Source: Vandiemenella viatica
Lineage: Eukaryota; Arthropoda; Insecta; Orthoptera; Morabidae
Direction: 5' to 3'
Length of the DNA: 64,000 nucleotides
Assembly: GCA_031002005.1 (NCBI GenBank)
Contig: CM061914.1
Coordinates: 193,086,685-193,150,684 of the forward strand
Under the pieces are notes generated by a model. It did not search any database. It had not been told where the DNA came from and saw nothing but the letters and a program-made list of their open reading frames with translations. This document shows, piece after piece, positions 1-10,648 of this stretch (positions are counted from its first letter, which is position 1; every line of letters starts with the position of its first letter). A program made the position numbers and the translations under genes.

Positions 1-200
1 TCTTTCGTAGATAAGGGGATCAGGGATTGGAATAAGTTACCAAGAGAATTGATGAATTATTTACCGAATCAATTTCAAGTTGAAATTTGTAGAGGGCAAA
101 AGTGAGTGTGTACAAGATAGGGGGAAGGTGGCTGTGTACGGAAATTGCCACCGAAGGGAGCTCTCAATCGTATTTACATTAAATTAAATGGATTTAAAAC
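1..200 (+). mobile_element. LINE-A 3' fragment (CR1/jockey-like non-LTR retrotransposon)
   Basis: The left edge of the window lies inside the 3' end of the most abundant repeat family here. The fragment carries the usual C-terminal coding remnant (a GIRDWNKLPRE-like stretch) and the conserved 3' UTR phrase 'gaaattgccaccg', followed by a tail of attaaattaaat units. It has no reverse transcriptase domain, as expected of a 5'-truncated non-LTR copy. It lines up with the 3' ends at 4433-4700, 11874-12510 and 19765-20385. Its 5' boundary lies outside the window. Confidence 0.75.
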
Positions 201-754
201 TTCTCCTGACAACGAAAACAATTTTCTAAAATAAAATCAAAATTAAAAAAAAACCTGAAAATTGATGCAGTGTTTTAATCTATATCAGACACACATACAT
301 ACATTGCCTTTTATGTAAGCGATATACGTCGGAAGGAAACTAACAACATAGTCTAGTCTGTATTGAATGTAAATGTTATGAATGAGCTCTCATCATTTTC
401 CACCGAATAAAAAAACCGTATTTCAATAATGATAGTATGTATTTATTGAATTGAGAAAGCAAAGCATGAAGTATTTTTTAATTATTCCTGACGAAACATG
501 TGCAGCAGCTAGCAATCAATTCCTGCTAATCGATCAGCGAGGATCGGAGTGGTGATTGGAGGCAACTGTATCATTAGAAGAAATTTAAACCCAAACCGGA
601 CTGACGCATTAAGTGAGGTACGGTATTTACGTCACCGCGTGGACTCGGCCGCTGGCAGTCATTACGCGTGGGGACCGTTATGTGATCAGGTGTCGCCGAC
701 CAGTTGGGCGCCAAATATTTATGAATCATAAAACGCCCCTCCCCGAGCGGGCAG
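200..754. other. AT-rich intergenic stretch, no gene recognised
   Basis: I see no coding signal, RNA gene or clear repeat boundary. The end of the stretch, from about 560, becomes GC-richer and leads into the repeat at 755-1100. Confidence 0.4.
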
Positions 755-1100
755 ACGTGTTTTTGTGGAGCTGCTCTGATTGCTCGTGCAGAGCAACGCA
801 CCCTGCCGCACGTGTCTGCACTACAGGGATCAACGACACCGCCCAGCGACAGTAGACTACGCTCCATCCTACATCGGTCGCCAAATTGCTGTGAACTCTC
901 CGACACAAGTTTCCCAGGTTTATGACCAGCCAGTGGCGCCGCACAGTGGATCCGGAGGCACAATGGCGCGGTCACGAGCCAGGACGGTCCCCAACCTTCG
1001 CCTCATAAAGTACACATTTCACAATCAAAAATTACACTTGTCACACGCTGAACGTAGCTACGCGTTCAACAGACAGATGACAACACTCCCATTAAACCAG
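755..1100. repeat. Dispersed repeat, copy 1 (diverged partner at 2130-2530)
   Basis: Several blocks occur in the same order and orientation in both copies: 'atcggtcgccaaattg', 'tcccaggtttata' or a close variant, 'ccgccagtg'/'cagccagtg', 'cacgagccaggacg', 'cgcctcataaa', 'cacatttcacaa', 'cacttgtcacac', and a final 'acagatg' with 'ctcccatta'. Divergence is substantial and copy 2 has extra sequence. I see no protein and no terminal repeat, so the class is unknown. Confidence 0.6.
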
Positions 1101-2129
1101 GGTATAGGCGACATAATTTCGGTCCCAATCTGCAATCCGACAGGAGTCCTGTAGAGTGCCACGTCAGTACCCAAATTGGGTGTGCTGCTCCCGAAATCGG
1201 GAGATCGGCAGAACCCGACAGACAATTCATAGATTGTTTCTGCAGACAAGGAGCAAACTGTGAAGTGCGTAGCGCGATTGGGACAATTTCGGTTCAGTCG
1301 GCTTGGAGCAGGAAGTGAGTGGACTTCGTGCCATTTGCCGTGTGTGTCGTTTAAGATGCCTAAAGAGAAAGAGGTGTGGACGAATATTTTCGACATTTAT
1401 AAAATTACACCCCAATTGTGGAACAAACACAAGTAAAACTACATAAACCGCAGAATGCGGAAGAAGGATTTCGAGTTTTGCTCAAATTTTACAAGTAATT
1501 GGACTTGCAGTATTTTTTTTCTTCCTTAATCTACTGTTTTAGAAATTTGTAGATAACCCAATATATTTCAGGTATAATGTCTGAAAGCATTTGTAGTGAA
1601 ATCGGCGATCTAAATTTAATATCGTCACAGATTTGTCTACTTACCAAAAATTGCAAAGTAACGTCTAATCGTTCTGTGCGGTTTATACTTTCACGCATCT
1701 GGGTATTTCATATATAAGTGGAATATCTCTGCAAAACACTCAGAATCTACTCTGACAAAATTTCTAAAATCTTCTGGCTCTAGGCAGTACCGGATTAACC
1801 ATGTAGCAGGAGGTAGCAAATGCTACTGGCCTCGTGCCTCCTAGGAGGACCCCGCACTTTTTTTTTTCTTTTTTCGCTCTACAATTTTCTCCCGGACGGC
1901 AACTATGAAGGGCCTCTTCTTCACATGTTCATAACTTTTTTCTTAATAAAATACATTTATTCTCCCAATATCTTCTTTTTCACTGAGTACAAACTGTAGT
2001 ACAGGTTATTGTTAAAACGATGTCTACTTTTTGTTGCATTGACATCAAAAGAGCCATTGTTAAACGCTTGCGATCACAATGTAGACTAAAATTGGGAGCG
2101 AAATTGTGATGTGTGGAGGGAAGCTCCGT
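1101..2129. other. Intergenic; possible hAT-like terminus near 1787
   Basis: Mostly AT-rich with no coding signal. At about 1787 the phrase 'cagtaccggattaaccatg' looks like a hAT-type inverted terminus (CAG start, ACCGGATTAACC). No matching opposite end was found nearby, so it is a fragment at best. A T-rich run follows at 1857-1876. Confidence 0.3.
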
Positions 2130-2530
2130 ACGATTGCCCTTCTGATTGCCCCTGCACATTGGGACCGAAATTGGCTCGTGTGTAGCCGCCTTTAATCGGT
2201 CGCCAAATTGTCGGATTAGCCAGCTGCTCTGTTACGAGTGGCTCAACTCTTCGACGCAATCTCCCAGGTTTATAACCCGCCAGTGTGGCTGAGTGCGCTG
2301 AGCCGCCGTACACTGGATGGTGGAAGCACAGTGCACCAGGCACGAGCCAGGACGTCCTGACGCGGTTTTTGGGCCGTTTTCCGCATCCATCAAGTGAATG
2401 CCTGGACGGTACCAAGTCTCCGCCTCATAAACTGCACATTTCACAAACAAAAATACACTTGTCACACTCTGAAATAGTTACACGTTTGATCACACAGATG
2501 GCAGCACTTCAGTTCTCCCATTAGAACTTA
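2130..2530. repeat. Dispersed repeat, copy 2
   Basis: Diverged direct copy of 755-1100, with the same ordered phrases ('aatcggtcgccaaattg', 'ctcccaggtttata', 'cacgagccaggacg', 'cgcctcataaactgcacatttcac' in short blocks). It carries extra sequence between the shared blocks, and its 3' edge abuts the jockey-like LINE at 2583. Class unknown. Confidence 0.6.
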
Positions 2531-2582
2531 ATACGACTGACACTGGGTATAAAATCCTTGGATTCAGCAACGGCATGAGGCC

Positions 2583-3034
2583 ATCAGACCGATTATGGAG
2601 TATGCGTGTCCTGTCTGGGGTTACGTCTCCAAGTCTGCCTTGAGTCGCCTGCAGACAATGCAAAACCGTTCTCTTCGACGCGCACTCCATGTGTGTAATC
2701 GGTTTCCGACAGTCGACCTGCACAAAGCTACAGGTATTCCACCCCTGAAGGACAGGATTGTTCAGCTAACAAAAACGTTCTACAGGGCCGCACGCACATC
2801 AACAAACCCGCTCATATCCAACCTAGGGCAATATGACAACACTCTGGACAAACATAAAAGAGCACTCTCAATACTAACAAGTAATTCAAAAACACAGAGC
2901 AAAAGAAATGACAAATCAAAAGTAAAGGCATCCCTCATCCAAAGTTGAAGGAAATGTCTACGACAAAACCTTCGATCTTAACTGCTTAAAAATGAAACAA
3001 GCAGTAAATGCTCTGGTGTGTGTGTGTGTATGTA
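2583..3034 (+). mobile_element. Jockey-like LINE, 5'-truncated, with 12-bp target duplication
   Basis: A 3' LINE fragment coding for the end of a reverse transcriptase, about 117 residues up to the stop near 2948. It has the jockey-type motifs PIMEYACPVWGY, then LQTMQNRSLRRAL, then a GIPPLKDRI block. These belong to the conserved region after the catalytic palm in jockey elements. After the stop come about 85 bases of 3' UTR ending in a short (tg)n tract. The 12-mer cggcatgaggcc lies on both sides (2571-2582 and 3035-3046), marking a clean target-primed insertion. The catalytic domain is missing, so the copy is dead on arrival. Confidence 0.8.
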
Positions 3035-3204
3035 CGGCATGAGGCCTTAAAACCATACCTCCAGATTTTACGATGAGTAAAACCCCAAAATTTTTGGGGG
3101 AGACGTCGTGAAGAAGAATGAGTTTTTGATGTACATGATCTCACTGTCTGTATAAATTAACATTAAAATCTTTTTAAATTAATTATGCGATATTACTTTC
3201 AAAA

Positions 3205-3672
3205 GCAAAGATCATCAAGCCAGGGGAGAAGGATTACTGTTGTGCAATTTGGGATCCGTATCGCAAGGGATTGATTGATACGTTGGAGAAGGTACAGAGG
3301 AGAGCCGCTCGATTCGTGACTGCTAGTTACAGTCTTTACGAAGTGTCACAGAGCTGATACGTGGGTTGGGCTGGAATTGTTTGGCGGACAGACGACGTCG
3401 TTTTCGTTTGAATTTGTTGGAGAATATGCGAAAATCCGTAATTTGCGTGTGCAACGAAATACTTCTTCCGCCAACCTATTTAGGTCGCAATGACAGGAGG
3501 GATAAGATTCGAGAAATAAGATGCCGTACTGATAAATGTATGTATTCTTTCTTTCCTCGTTCTGTTCGGGATTGGAATGCACTGAATTAGGATTGGTGCT
3601 TAGCACCCTCTGCCACCCACAGTAATTGTGAATTGGAGAGTATAGATGTAGACGTAGATGTAGATGTAGACT
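3205..3672 (+). mobile_element. CR1/jockey-superfamily LINE fragment with (tagatg)n tail
   Basis: Reading frames here encode 'CAIWDPYRKGLIDTLEKVQ', then RRAARFV, then, after a frameshift near 3350, LADRRRRFRLNLL, then CRTDKCMYSFFPRSVRDWNAL and a stop. That order (WDP..., Q.RAARFV, L.DRR, FFPR..R.WN) is the typical C-terminal signature of CR1/jockey-superfamily ORF2. The 3' UTR is short and ends in a tract of atgtagatgtagacg-type units at about 3640-3670. The family is related to LINE-A but distinct from it in sequence and tail. It is 5'-truncated and frameshifted. Confidence 0.7.
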
Positions 3673-3969
3673 CTTTGGCGGGCTGAATCCAGAGATTGTC
3701 CCCATGGTGGAGGAATGAGTGCGGGCGGTGAAGCTGATTTTGGAGGAGTGGGGAAAGTCTTTATCTATACTGGAAATACGAGCGCGAGGATGTGACGATA
3801 TACTATTGTATGAGGAATGTCCTACTGCTTAGCTAAAACAATAATACATATATGTATTAAAATTATTCCAAAACTATCGATAATAGGAATCGAAGTGTGA
3901 AACTTTTATCAATTACGAGTACTGTAATAAAAAGATTTGATTTGAATTTTTCTAGTGTGTTATAGTTAC

Positions 3970-4432
3970 CAAAACTTTTTAATTGAATTTAATTGGGATG
4001 GAGTGCACGCTCCGTTGCGAATTCCCCTCCGCACTCACTTTTCCCGTTTCCTCTATCCTCATATTCTTGCCCTGACGAATTACAACTTTAAATTCTTATT
4101 AAATCATTCATCATTTCTATTGGTAATTAATTTCTATCCTCACGCATTTACCTACGACAGGGAATTTTCCCACGCCCTTTTATGTGAAATCAAGTGAAAG
4201 CTTGTGATGATGTCATATTTTCGCCTCCATACATTACTTTTAATTCTTGTTTCCACACCTCGCTATCAACATACGCCTTGTACACTCCCATGACTCTCCT
4301 CATCCTCCTCCTGTCTTCCAGTGAATCCCATTCCAGCTCTTTTATCATATCTGTTATTGACTGTGTTCTGCGATAATTTCCAGAGGCAAATCTAGCAGCC
4401 ACTTTTTTGCACCCGTTCCAACTCCTGCATGG
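3970..4432 (-). mobile_element. LINE-A 3' fragment, minus orientation
   Basis: Reading the minus strand gives a QKSGC/ARFASGNYRRTQS block, then MIKELEWDSLEDRRRM, VMGVYKAYVDSE and the 3' end. The 3' terminal hairpin and aattaaat tail sit at about 3990-4013. The copy lacks the reverse transcriptase catalytic region. Its 5' end directly abuts the 5' end of a plus-strand copy at 4433, so the two are head to head. Confidence 0.75.
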
Positions 4433-4700
4433 AAGGGAAAAGATGGCCATGACCACAAGCTGGCACTCGATTTCAGGCACAAGGGTGCAGGAAGATTCTC
4501 TTTCATGGGTAAGCGGGTTAGGGATTAGAATAAGTTACGAACAGAATTGATGAATAATTTACAACAACGAGGAAACAATTTAAAGTTGAAATTTGTAAGG
4601 GTGAAAAGTAGGTGGGTGCAGGAAAGAGGAGAAATGGCTGTGTAGGGAAATTGCCACCGGAGCGTGCGCTCCATTGCAATTAAATGTAATTAAATTAAAG
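4433..4700 (+). mobile_element. LINE-A 3' fragment, plus orientation
   Basis: Begins at the 'atggaagggaaaagatg' position of the family and runs through the conserved DHDHKLALDF-type coding stretch to the 3' UTR. The terminal hairpin ggagc-gtgc-gctcc is at 4659-4672, followed by a (aatta)n tail. Because the minus-strand copy at 3970-4432 has its own 3' end, this is not a simple 5' inversion from twin priming; it looks like two insertions. Confidence 0.75.
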
Positions 4701-5439
4701 TAAATTTTTTATCATTCATTTGATATGATGTCTTTTCAGTTTTCTAAAATTTTATTTATCGTTGATTTTATTAAAAAAATATTTTAGATAGAAATTTATA
4801 AATAATTTGTACTGTTTTAATTTCTTAATTTAAAATAGCAAAATATGTGACGTCCCAGGAAGGGAGGGGTAATAATTATCTGAGGACCTGTGACATGGAA
4901 AGGGGGAGGGGGCTTCGAAACTCATGAACTTGGTGTGTGGTACCTTGCGGCATGCCCGCGCGGCCCCTGTGATGTGCGGTAACGGCTCCTCTGTTTGGGC
5001 TGTTGCGTGCCAGCTGCCTTTTACGGCCGTGCGAGCCTCGCCCAACGCTTCGCACGCCATTTACATATAAATGAACTCAGCGCTCAAATTTTTCCTTTTA
5101 ACAGAATATTTTTCGGTGGCAGTGTCGTAATTTATGCTAATATAAACAAAAAACGGTAAAACTGAATTCATGACTGATAGACGTGGTTAACGTTAAATTA
5201 GAACGACTTATTAACTAATTTAATTTCGATGGAGAGGGTTTATATTCCTGTCACCCTACCTTTTCTATCTTACATTGTTTGAGTGTATTTTCCTTACCCC
5301 CATACTTCTGCCGATTTCGAGTTTTAATTTTAAACTAGATGACCCATACGAAAATTTCGTGAATACAGTGGATAGTAAAGTTGGGGTTTGTAATATGATA
5401 ATGAAAGAAGAAACGCCTCATTTGTTTCAATTGTTTAGT
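4701..5439. other. Intergenic, no gene recognised
   Basis: AT-rich sequence enclosing a GC-richer patch at about 4850-5060. No coding signal, repeat boundary or RNA gene can be supported. Sequence from about 5380 may already belong to the element carrying the tandem array that follows. Confidence 0.35.
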
Positions 5440-6045
5440 GTGATAGGTACGTAGCAAAAGTCGACACCAGTGAAGCAGTTTATTAATATCTCTGTGATAT
5501 GAGCTGCTGCTATCTAGTGGCTAGTCAGTGAACTGTCTCATACGCGCGACTTTCACATTTATTACTTTTGTCCTTCAAGGGTCAAATTCCGAAAAATTTC
5601 GTTCTTAAGATACGATGTGATTAAAGCAGAGGCCTAAGTGTTTAATACGATAGCTCATTCATCTACTTAAGTTAGATATGAAGCGAGATAAATGGCTCGT
5701 GACACAAAAATGCGCAGCAGAAATATTGATACTTTTGCTCTTCAAGGGTCTTAATATATGATTAAATCAAATCGGAGATCTTAACCTTTAAAATGATACT
5801 TCATTTAACGATTTCAGTTAGGTATTCAGGGAGATAAATGGCACGTGACAGAAAAAACACTTTTTTAGAATTGTTGACATTTTTGCCCTTTAAGGGTCGA
5901 ATCCCGAAAAAAATTCATTTCTTAAAATATGATGTGACCGTTGTGGAAACCATAAACTTTAAAATGACACCTCATTCATTGATTTTGGTTAAATATGAAG
6001 GCAGATAATGGCTTTTGACAAAACCACCTTATAGAAAAAAATAAA
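5440..6045 (-). repeat. Three-unit tandem array of the same repeat found inside the hAT element at 31-36 kb
   Basis: Three diverged units of about 150-190 bp. Each contains, read on the plus strand, 'ctttaagggtc' or 'cttcaagggtc', then an a-rich stretch, then 'gataaatggc.cgtgac'. Read on the minus strand these match the units at 34165-35640 ('gacccttaaagggcaaaa', 'gccatttatctccctt'). The flank at 5455-5550 also matches 35630-35700 in reverse complement (the tatgagacagttca and agagatattaataaactg phrases), so the similarity extends past the array. Confidence 0.7.
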
Positions 6046-6630
6046 TATGATTCTATCAGTGTCCCTAGGGAAATGTTCACTTCTTATGTCGGTAATTTTT
6101 TCCAATTCTTGAATCCCTTAGCTATAATCACGAATGCAGTTTCCCAAAGTGGAAACACAGATTACGGATTTTTGTCTCCTTTCTCGAAACAGCTGGCGTG
6201 ATATTATTACAGACGATAACGGTTTTTTCATAGGAATATCTCGAAGGTTTAATGAAATTCCAAAGTTACCCAAAATAAAAATTATTTCAGTGGTTCTAAA
6301 ATTCACACTGTGAAAGGTATGTCAGGTACGCTAGGTTTCTCTGTGAATGGAATTCCTGTATACATATATGTATATATTTTTTATCTCGTTCCAGCCACTA
6401 CGAACTACGTAGACACCGGCCACCTGTTGCACGAGTATCTAGTCAGAGCACTTTTTTCGCTTGCTACTCCATTGAGATACTCGTTCCAGCAACGAGTCTG
6501 GCTGGCTGCGACATGAGATACGAGAAAGATATGCATTCCCTCCTCTCCTTTGAGGTCAGGAATTTATATGAACGGACCCACTCGCAATTTTGTGAACTGG
6601 TGAACTGAAGAATGTAGCTGTGAGAGGTTT
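6046..6630. other. Intergenic, no gene recognised
   Basis: AT-rich, with no coding or repeat signal I can support. The first bases may still belong to the repeat element on the left. Confidence 0.35.
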
Positions 6631-6634
6631 ATTA

Positions 6635-6880
6635 TTATTTTTTTTTTTAGTTATGGTTTTACGCCTTGTCGACGTCAAGGTCATTAGAGGCGAGATGGAA
6701 CTGGGAACAAGGAACGGGAAGGAATTTGGCCGTAGCGTTTTGAAGGAACCATCCCGGCATTCGCCTGCAGTAATTTGGGGAAACCATGGAAAACCCAAAA
6801 CTGGATGGCCAGAACGGGATTCGAACCCAGGTCCTCCCAAATGCGAGGCCAGAGCGTTAACCACTCCCCCATCACGTTGG
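6635..6880 (-). mobile_element. tRNA-derived SINE, minus orientation
   Basis: Read on the minus strand: a tRNA-like head (gtggttaacgctctggcctcg, then the B-box-like ggttcgaatccc), a central block with ccatggtttccccaaat and gaatgccgggatgg, the tail 'cgacgtcgacaaggcgtaaa', and an A/T-rich end. The A and B boxes are the expected internal RNA polymerase III promoter of tRNA-headed SINEs. Full-length relatives lie at 16150-16406 and 49660-49905. Confidence 0.75.
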
Positions 6881-6999
6881 ATGTGTAGTTGTGGACGTAA
6901 GAAACATATTGAGTAACAGGTGTCCTGCTGTTGTAGAGACCTGACTTCTGCAGTTAAAAGATGAGATAGTGGGCAGTCTTACAGAACGAAGCGTAGAGG

Positions 7000-7300
7000 G
7001 TGATCTGTGGCAGAATCGCTATTCTTGTGCTCTGAAACACCTCTGGAAGCACCAGAATTGTACCCTTCCGTCAGATGTGCCACAGATCACCCCCTACCCT
7101 GCTTTACAGAGCGGGCAAGCCTCCGACCTCCACGTTCTGTGATGAGGCGTGGACGTCCACCACCTTGTCGCCCAGTCGTGATTTCACCGTCCTTCAACCA
7201 CTCTGCGTAGATGCTTACTACAGTAGCACGCGAACAGCCGACCAGCCTCGCAGTTTCCGAGATGCTCGTTCCCAGGTGCGGCGCCCACAAACCATTGGCC
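7000..7300 (-). pseudogene. Tc1-like transposase N-terminal remnant (HTH)
   Basis: The minus strand at 7087-7290 encodes a paired-type helix-turn-helix stretch: SISETARLVGCSRATVVS followed by AEWLKDG, then GRPRLITERGGRRL. This is the DNA-binding N-terminus of a Tc1-family transposase, including the GRPR AT-hook-like motif between the two HTH halves. No DDE catalytic domain follows. Just beyond it, 'gggtgatctgtggca' (about 7007) and 'tgccacagatcacc' (about 7078) form an inverted repeat. A second copy of the same remnant lies at 11060-11372. It belongs to a Tc1 family different from the intact one at 61-62 kb. Confidence 0.65.
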
Positions 7301-7309
7301 CGTACCGCA

Positions 7310-7695
7310 GAAATTTGGATAAAAAGGAAATCACACGAAGTATATCAACATTCGGAAAAAATTTCAGACTCCTTCCAGAAAAGACAAATTAAACTCTGCG
7401 GCCATATTATCAGAATGAATAACAACAGACTAACCAAAATAATTCTGAACGTGGCCATTTCAATAAAAATCGAAAACAATTGGGTAATTGTATTTGAAAA
7501 GGATTTCCAGGAAATCGGAATAACAGACGATACCATACAATACAGGTGCAGATTTAGTAGGATGATCAATAACTATCAATTTGCCGACAAACAGTGTATT
7601 AGAACAAGGAACACCTGGACGGAGGAACGTATCAAAGAACTCAGCGAGGATGAAGAGATTATGGGAAAGGAAGAAAAACACTCCTGCTAAACAAG
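7310..7695 (+). pseudogene. LINE C-terminal ORF2 remnant
   Basis: A plus frame running to the stop near 7688 encodes QKRQIKLCGHIIRMNNNRLT, then DFQEIGITDDTIQ, then TWTEERIKELSE. This order (KR.IK..GHI.RM...RLTK, a D...GI...I segment, TW.EER) is the C-terminal tail seen after the reverse transcriptase in a group of insect non-LTR retrotransposons. The catalytic region is absent. Sequence after the stop (about 7700-7990) weakly resembles 50080-50340, which may be another 3' end of the same family. Confidence 0.55.
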
Positions 7696-8155
7696 TTGAT
7701 TCGCGCTCCTCAGTTGGGCTAAACGACTGAAGAAAGACACGAAGTCAGCGTGAGAGATTATTCCACGGATATGTCGTATCTTGATTTGTATGTTGTGTAG
7801 AAATGCTGTGAATCAACTCAATAGCTTTTCGTAAATGTGTTATAATACCTAGTATTTCAATTATGGAACAGTAATTCAGAATACTGTGACAATCATAATA
7901 TTTGAACTGTGACCCTAATAAACTGCAACATTTCGTCAGTGAAATGTTCGATGTTTGTACACATTTTGTAATTTCATTTAAAATTGTTTCCATATGGTTT
8001 CATTTAGTTATAACCAGGTTTTAATCGTTGTTTAGAGGTATTTAAGTTTATTTTCAGTTATGAGCGCTCTAGAATCGTGCGTCAGCGCTCTCTGGACTTC
8101 CCCCGCTGTGTACTACACGAAGTTACGGTAATGACAGCCAGCGACCTGTTCTCGC
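7696..8155. other. Probable LINE 3' sequence and intergenic DNA
   Basis: The first 300 bases share weak, ordered similarity with 50080-50340 ('cctcagttg', 'tgtatgttg', 'atgtgaat.aa', 'aatgtg.t'). No gene is seen up to the LTR-like repeat. Confidence 0.35.
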
Positions 8156-8788
8156 TCCAACAGCCCTCACACCTGAACGTTAAACAGAATTGTATTTAAT
8201 GAATTATCTGTAGTGAGCTAAAGTTTGCTTGAATATGATCTGGTATGTTTGTTTTGTAATTTCTTGTAAATCAGTGTATATAGACTTTATTTTTGTTAAA
8301 GGAAATTATTTAAAGGCCATTTAATATGTTTAAGAACAGAATTGTGCAAGATAATTGCTTAAAAGTGTGTAATTACAAGTATTAATGCAAGTTACGATGT
8401 CTACAGGACAATTTTCTACAATTAAAAATGATTTCTGTAAATAATTTTGTGTTTAAGTATCTTTAATTTCCATTTCTGACCATTTTGTAATGATGTTAAG
8501 TGATTATGTATTAATTCTGAGTGTTTCTAATATGTTTAATTGTTTGAGTAATTGTTAATGTTCGAGAAATATCTGGCGGACGATTTTGAAAGAATTCCAG
8601 AAATTTCGATAGAACCTATATAAAGAAATCAGCAGAAGGACAGAGTTAGTTTACAGTCAGTTTATACAGATTCTCTTTTGAAACTGCGTCAGTAGTATCT
8701 CTGGATTGTATCTATACTTTGAAAAATAACGCTGACTTGTTGTTTTGAAAAATAAACAAAAATCTTAAACTGAGTCTTATGGTGGACT
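8156..8788 (+). repeat. Solo-LTR-like repeat, copy 1
   Basis: About 633 bases that also occur inverted at 27475-28343. It starts with a form of tgtaacagccctc (here tccaacagccctc) and ends at 'ttatggtggact'. A TATA box (tatataaag, 8617-8625) is followed about 130 bases later by a polyadenylation signal (aataaa, 8751-8756), the layout of a U3-R-U5 long terminal repeat of a Gypsy-type element. No gag or pol sequence and no second LTR in the same orientation adjoins it, so it would be a solo LTR. Target duplications could not be confirmed. Confidence 0.55.
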
Positions 8789-10095
8789 ATTTAATTTAAT
8801 TACTATATTAATTAAACCACCGAATACCCTGATACTGAGTCAGTTTTTGCGTCGGCATTCTGCGGTTGAAGTCTTCTGTATTGTTTATAATATATTGATA
8901 AGCAAAGTTATAGCCAAGTTCGTCATTAAAAAGCTGTCTATCATCTTTCTGAGACAGTTTTAAGTACTTGTAACGGAGTATAACGTAAGCCTTGGGGAAA
9001 TGTAGAGAGTAAAGTTTGTAAGAGTTGGGTTAAGTTATAAAAATGTTGATTTAAATGTCGAAGAAGTTTTAGAGCTAAAATCGAGTCGGTATCGGCTGAT
9101 GCAGGTATGCTAAAATTTGGATGCTGAGAGTTACAAACATTCACACGAGTTCTACATCATTTTTGTATAAGGATCATGTTGGAAAGAAAATTGATTCATA
9201 GCCATAATTTCTTTTACAAAGTTATGAATGCATGAGGTGTGACGTAATCAAGTCATGGCCAGGAGACTTAAACAAAGGATTTAAGACAGAACAACGGAAT
9301 AATCTTTATTTAAATAAACAAGAGGAGTTAAAATTAAACAACGTGTTTTCAACGCCTAAACATATCTTATACGGTTAAAAGAACAATTTTAGGGAAAGAT
9401 ATAATTATTTTAAGATGTATGAATTTCTAATAATAATAATAATAATGTAAAATAAGACGAAATTAACTTCTAAAGAAAGAGGAAAGTATGAAGAAGTAAA
9501 TAAACATTTCATTTAAAACATTCTGAACTTTTCGATGGCTAAAATATGAGTTTAAATGTAGTAACGAAGATCTGGTTTTGAACCGGTGATATTTCGAAAG
9601 AGACTTACTATTTAAAATAAATGGCAAAAAAATTCAGTTAGAAAAGTGAAAACGGCATTTAAATACGCGAATAAAAAAGAAAGATATGTAATTTTAAAGT
9701 AATAAAATTAAAAATGTCAGAGCAAAATTTATGACGCAATAAGAAAACAAATTCGCCGACCGATTTAGTAAAACAGCTTTGAACTCTGTTGACATTTTAG
9801 AGAGTTTTTAGATTGGCCACAGCCGCTGCAAACGATAACATCTGTCAGCCAACCACAACAAACAGTATATCATTACATACTCCAGTGGAGAGTTATGTTC
9901 ACCAGGCGAATAGACAGAACTGGAATTTCTTCAGCTATCTATAATTCCAAATAATTATTATTCCGAGAGTTTTTCATCCACAAGATGTATTCTTCATAAA
10001 CATGTATTGATTCTGAAAAGTCGTTTTTTTGTAAGAATTTCATAATCACTGTTAAAATATGATTTGTTTCTGTTCATTGTATTAGAATTACTCGC
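8789..10095. other. AT-rich intergenic stretch, no gene recognised
   Basis: No coding, RNA or repeat signal can be supported. It contains a short (aat)n run at about 9430-9447. Confidence 0.4.
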
Positions 10096-10648
10096 CTTTA
10101 GTAACTAATATCTTTGTTTTTGCTGTATGGTTTGTGCTCTGTGGCCAACGTACAAACAGTGATTGCGTCGAACCGCTCCGTGCTACATTTTTTCACTAGT
10201 TTCATGAATTTCATCTAAATAAATACATTTCGTAACTAATAATATCTGTGGATTTGCTGCATAATTTGTGCTCTGTGGCCAACGTACAAACAGTTAATGT
10301 GGCGAACCGCTCTGTGTTACATTTTGTTCACTAGTTTTATGTATTCTTCCATCTAAATAAATACTTTCTGTAAGTAATAATATCTTTGTTTTTCTGCAAC
10401 GTTTGTGCTCTGCGGCCAACGTACAAACAGTTACTGTGGCGAACCGCTCTGTGTTACATTTTGTTCACTAGTTTTATGTATTCTTCCATCTAAATAAATA
10501 CTTTCTATAAGTAATAATATCTTTGTTTTGCTGCAATGTTTGTGCTCTGTGGACAACTTACAAACAGTTACTGTGGTTAACCGCTCTGTGTTACATTTTG
10601 TTCACTAGTTTCATGTATTCTTTCAGCTAAATAAATACTTTTTTGTAA
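10096..10648. repeat. 137-bp tandem repeat (minisatellite), about four units
   Basis: The phrase gtgctctg.ggccaacgtac recurs at 10134, 10268, 10405 and 10542, giving periods of 134, 137 and 137 bases. Each unit also holds gcgaaccgctctgtg, ttttgttcactagtttt, ccatctaaataaatac and gtaataatatctttg. The middle units are close to identical and the first unit is the most diverged, as expected of an array growing from one side by unequal exchange. Confidence 0.85.

Noticed and set aside
574..975. Open frames of 60-133 codons on both strands at 0.5-1.4 kb
   Set aside because: Overlapping frames on both strands with no domain; the region is a diverged repeat with a non-conserved frame in its partner at 2.1-2.5 kb.
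3970..4700. Twin-priming inversion of one LINE-A copy
   Set aside because: Both arms have their own 3' UTR and tail, whereas twin priming leaves only one 3' end; two insertions fit better.
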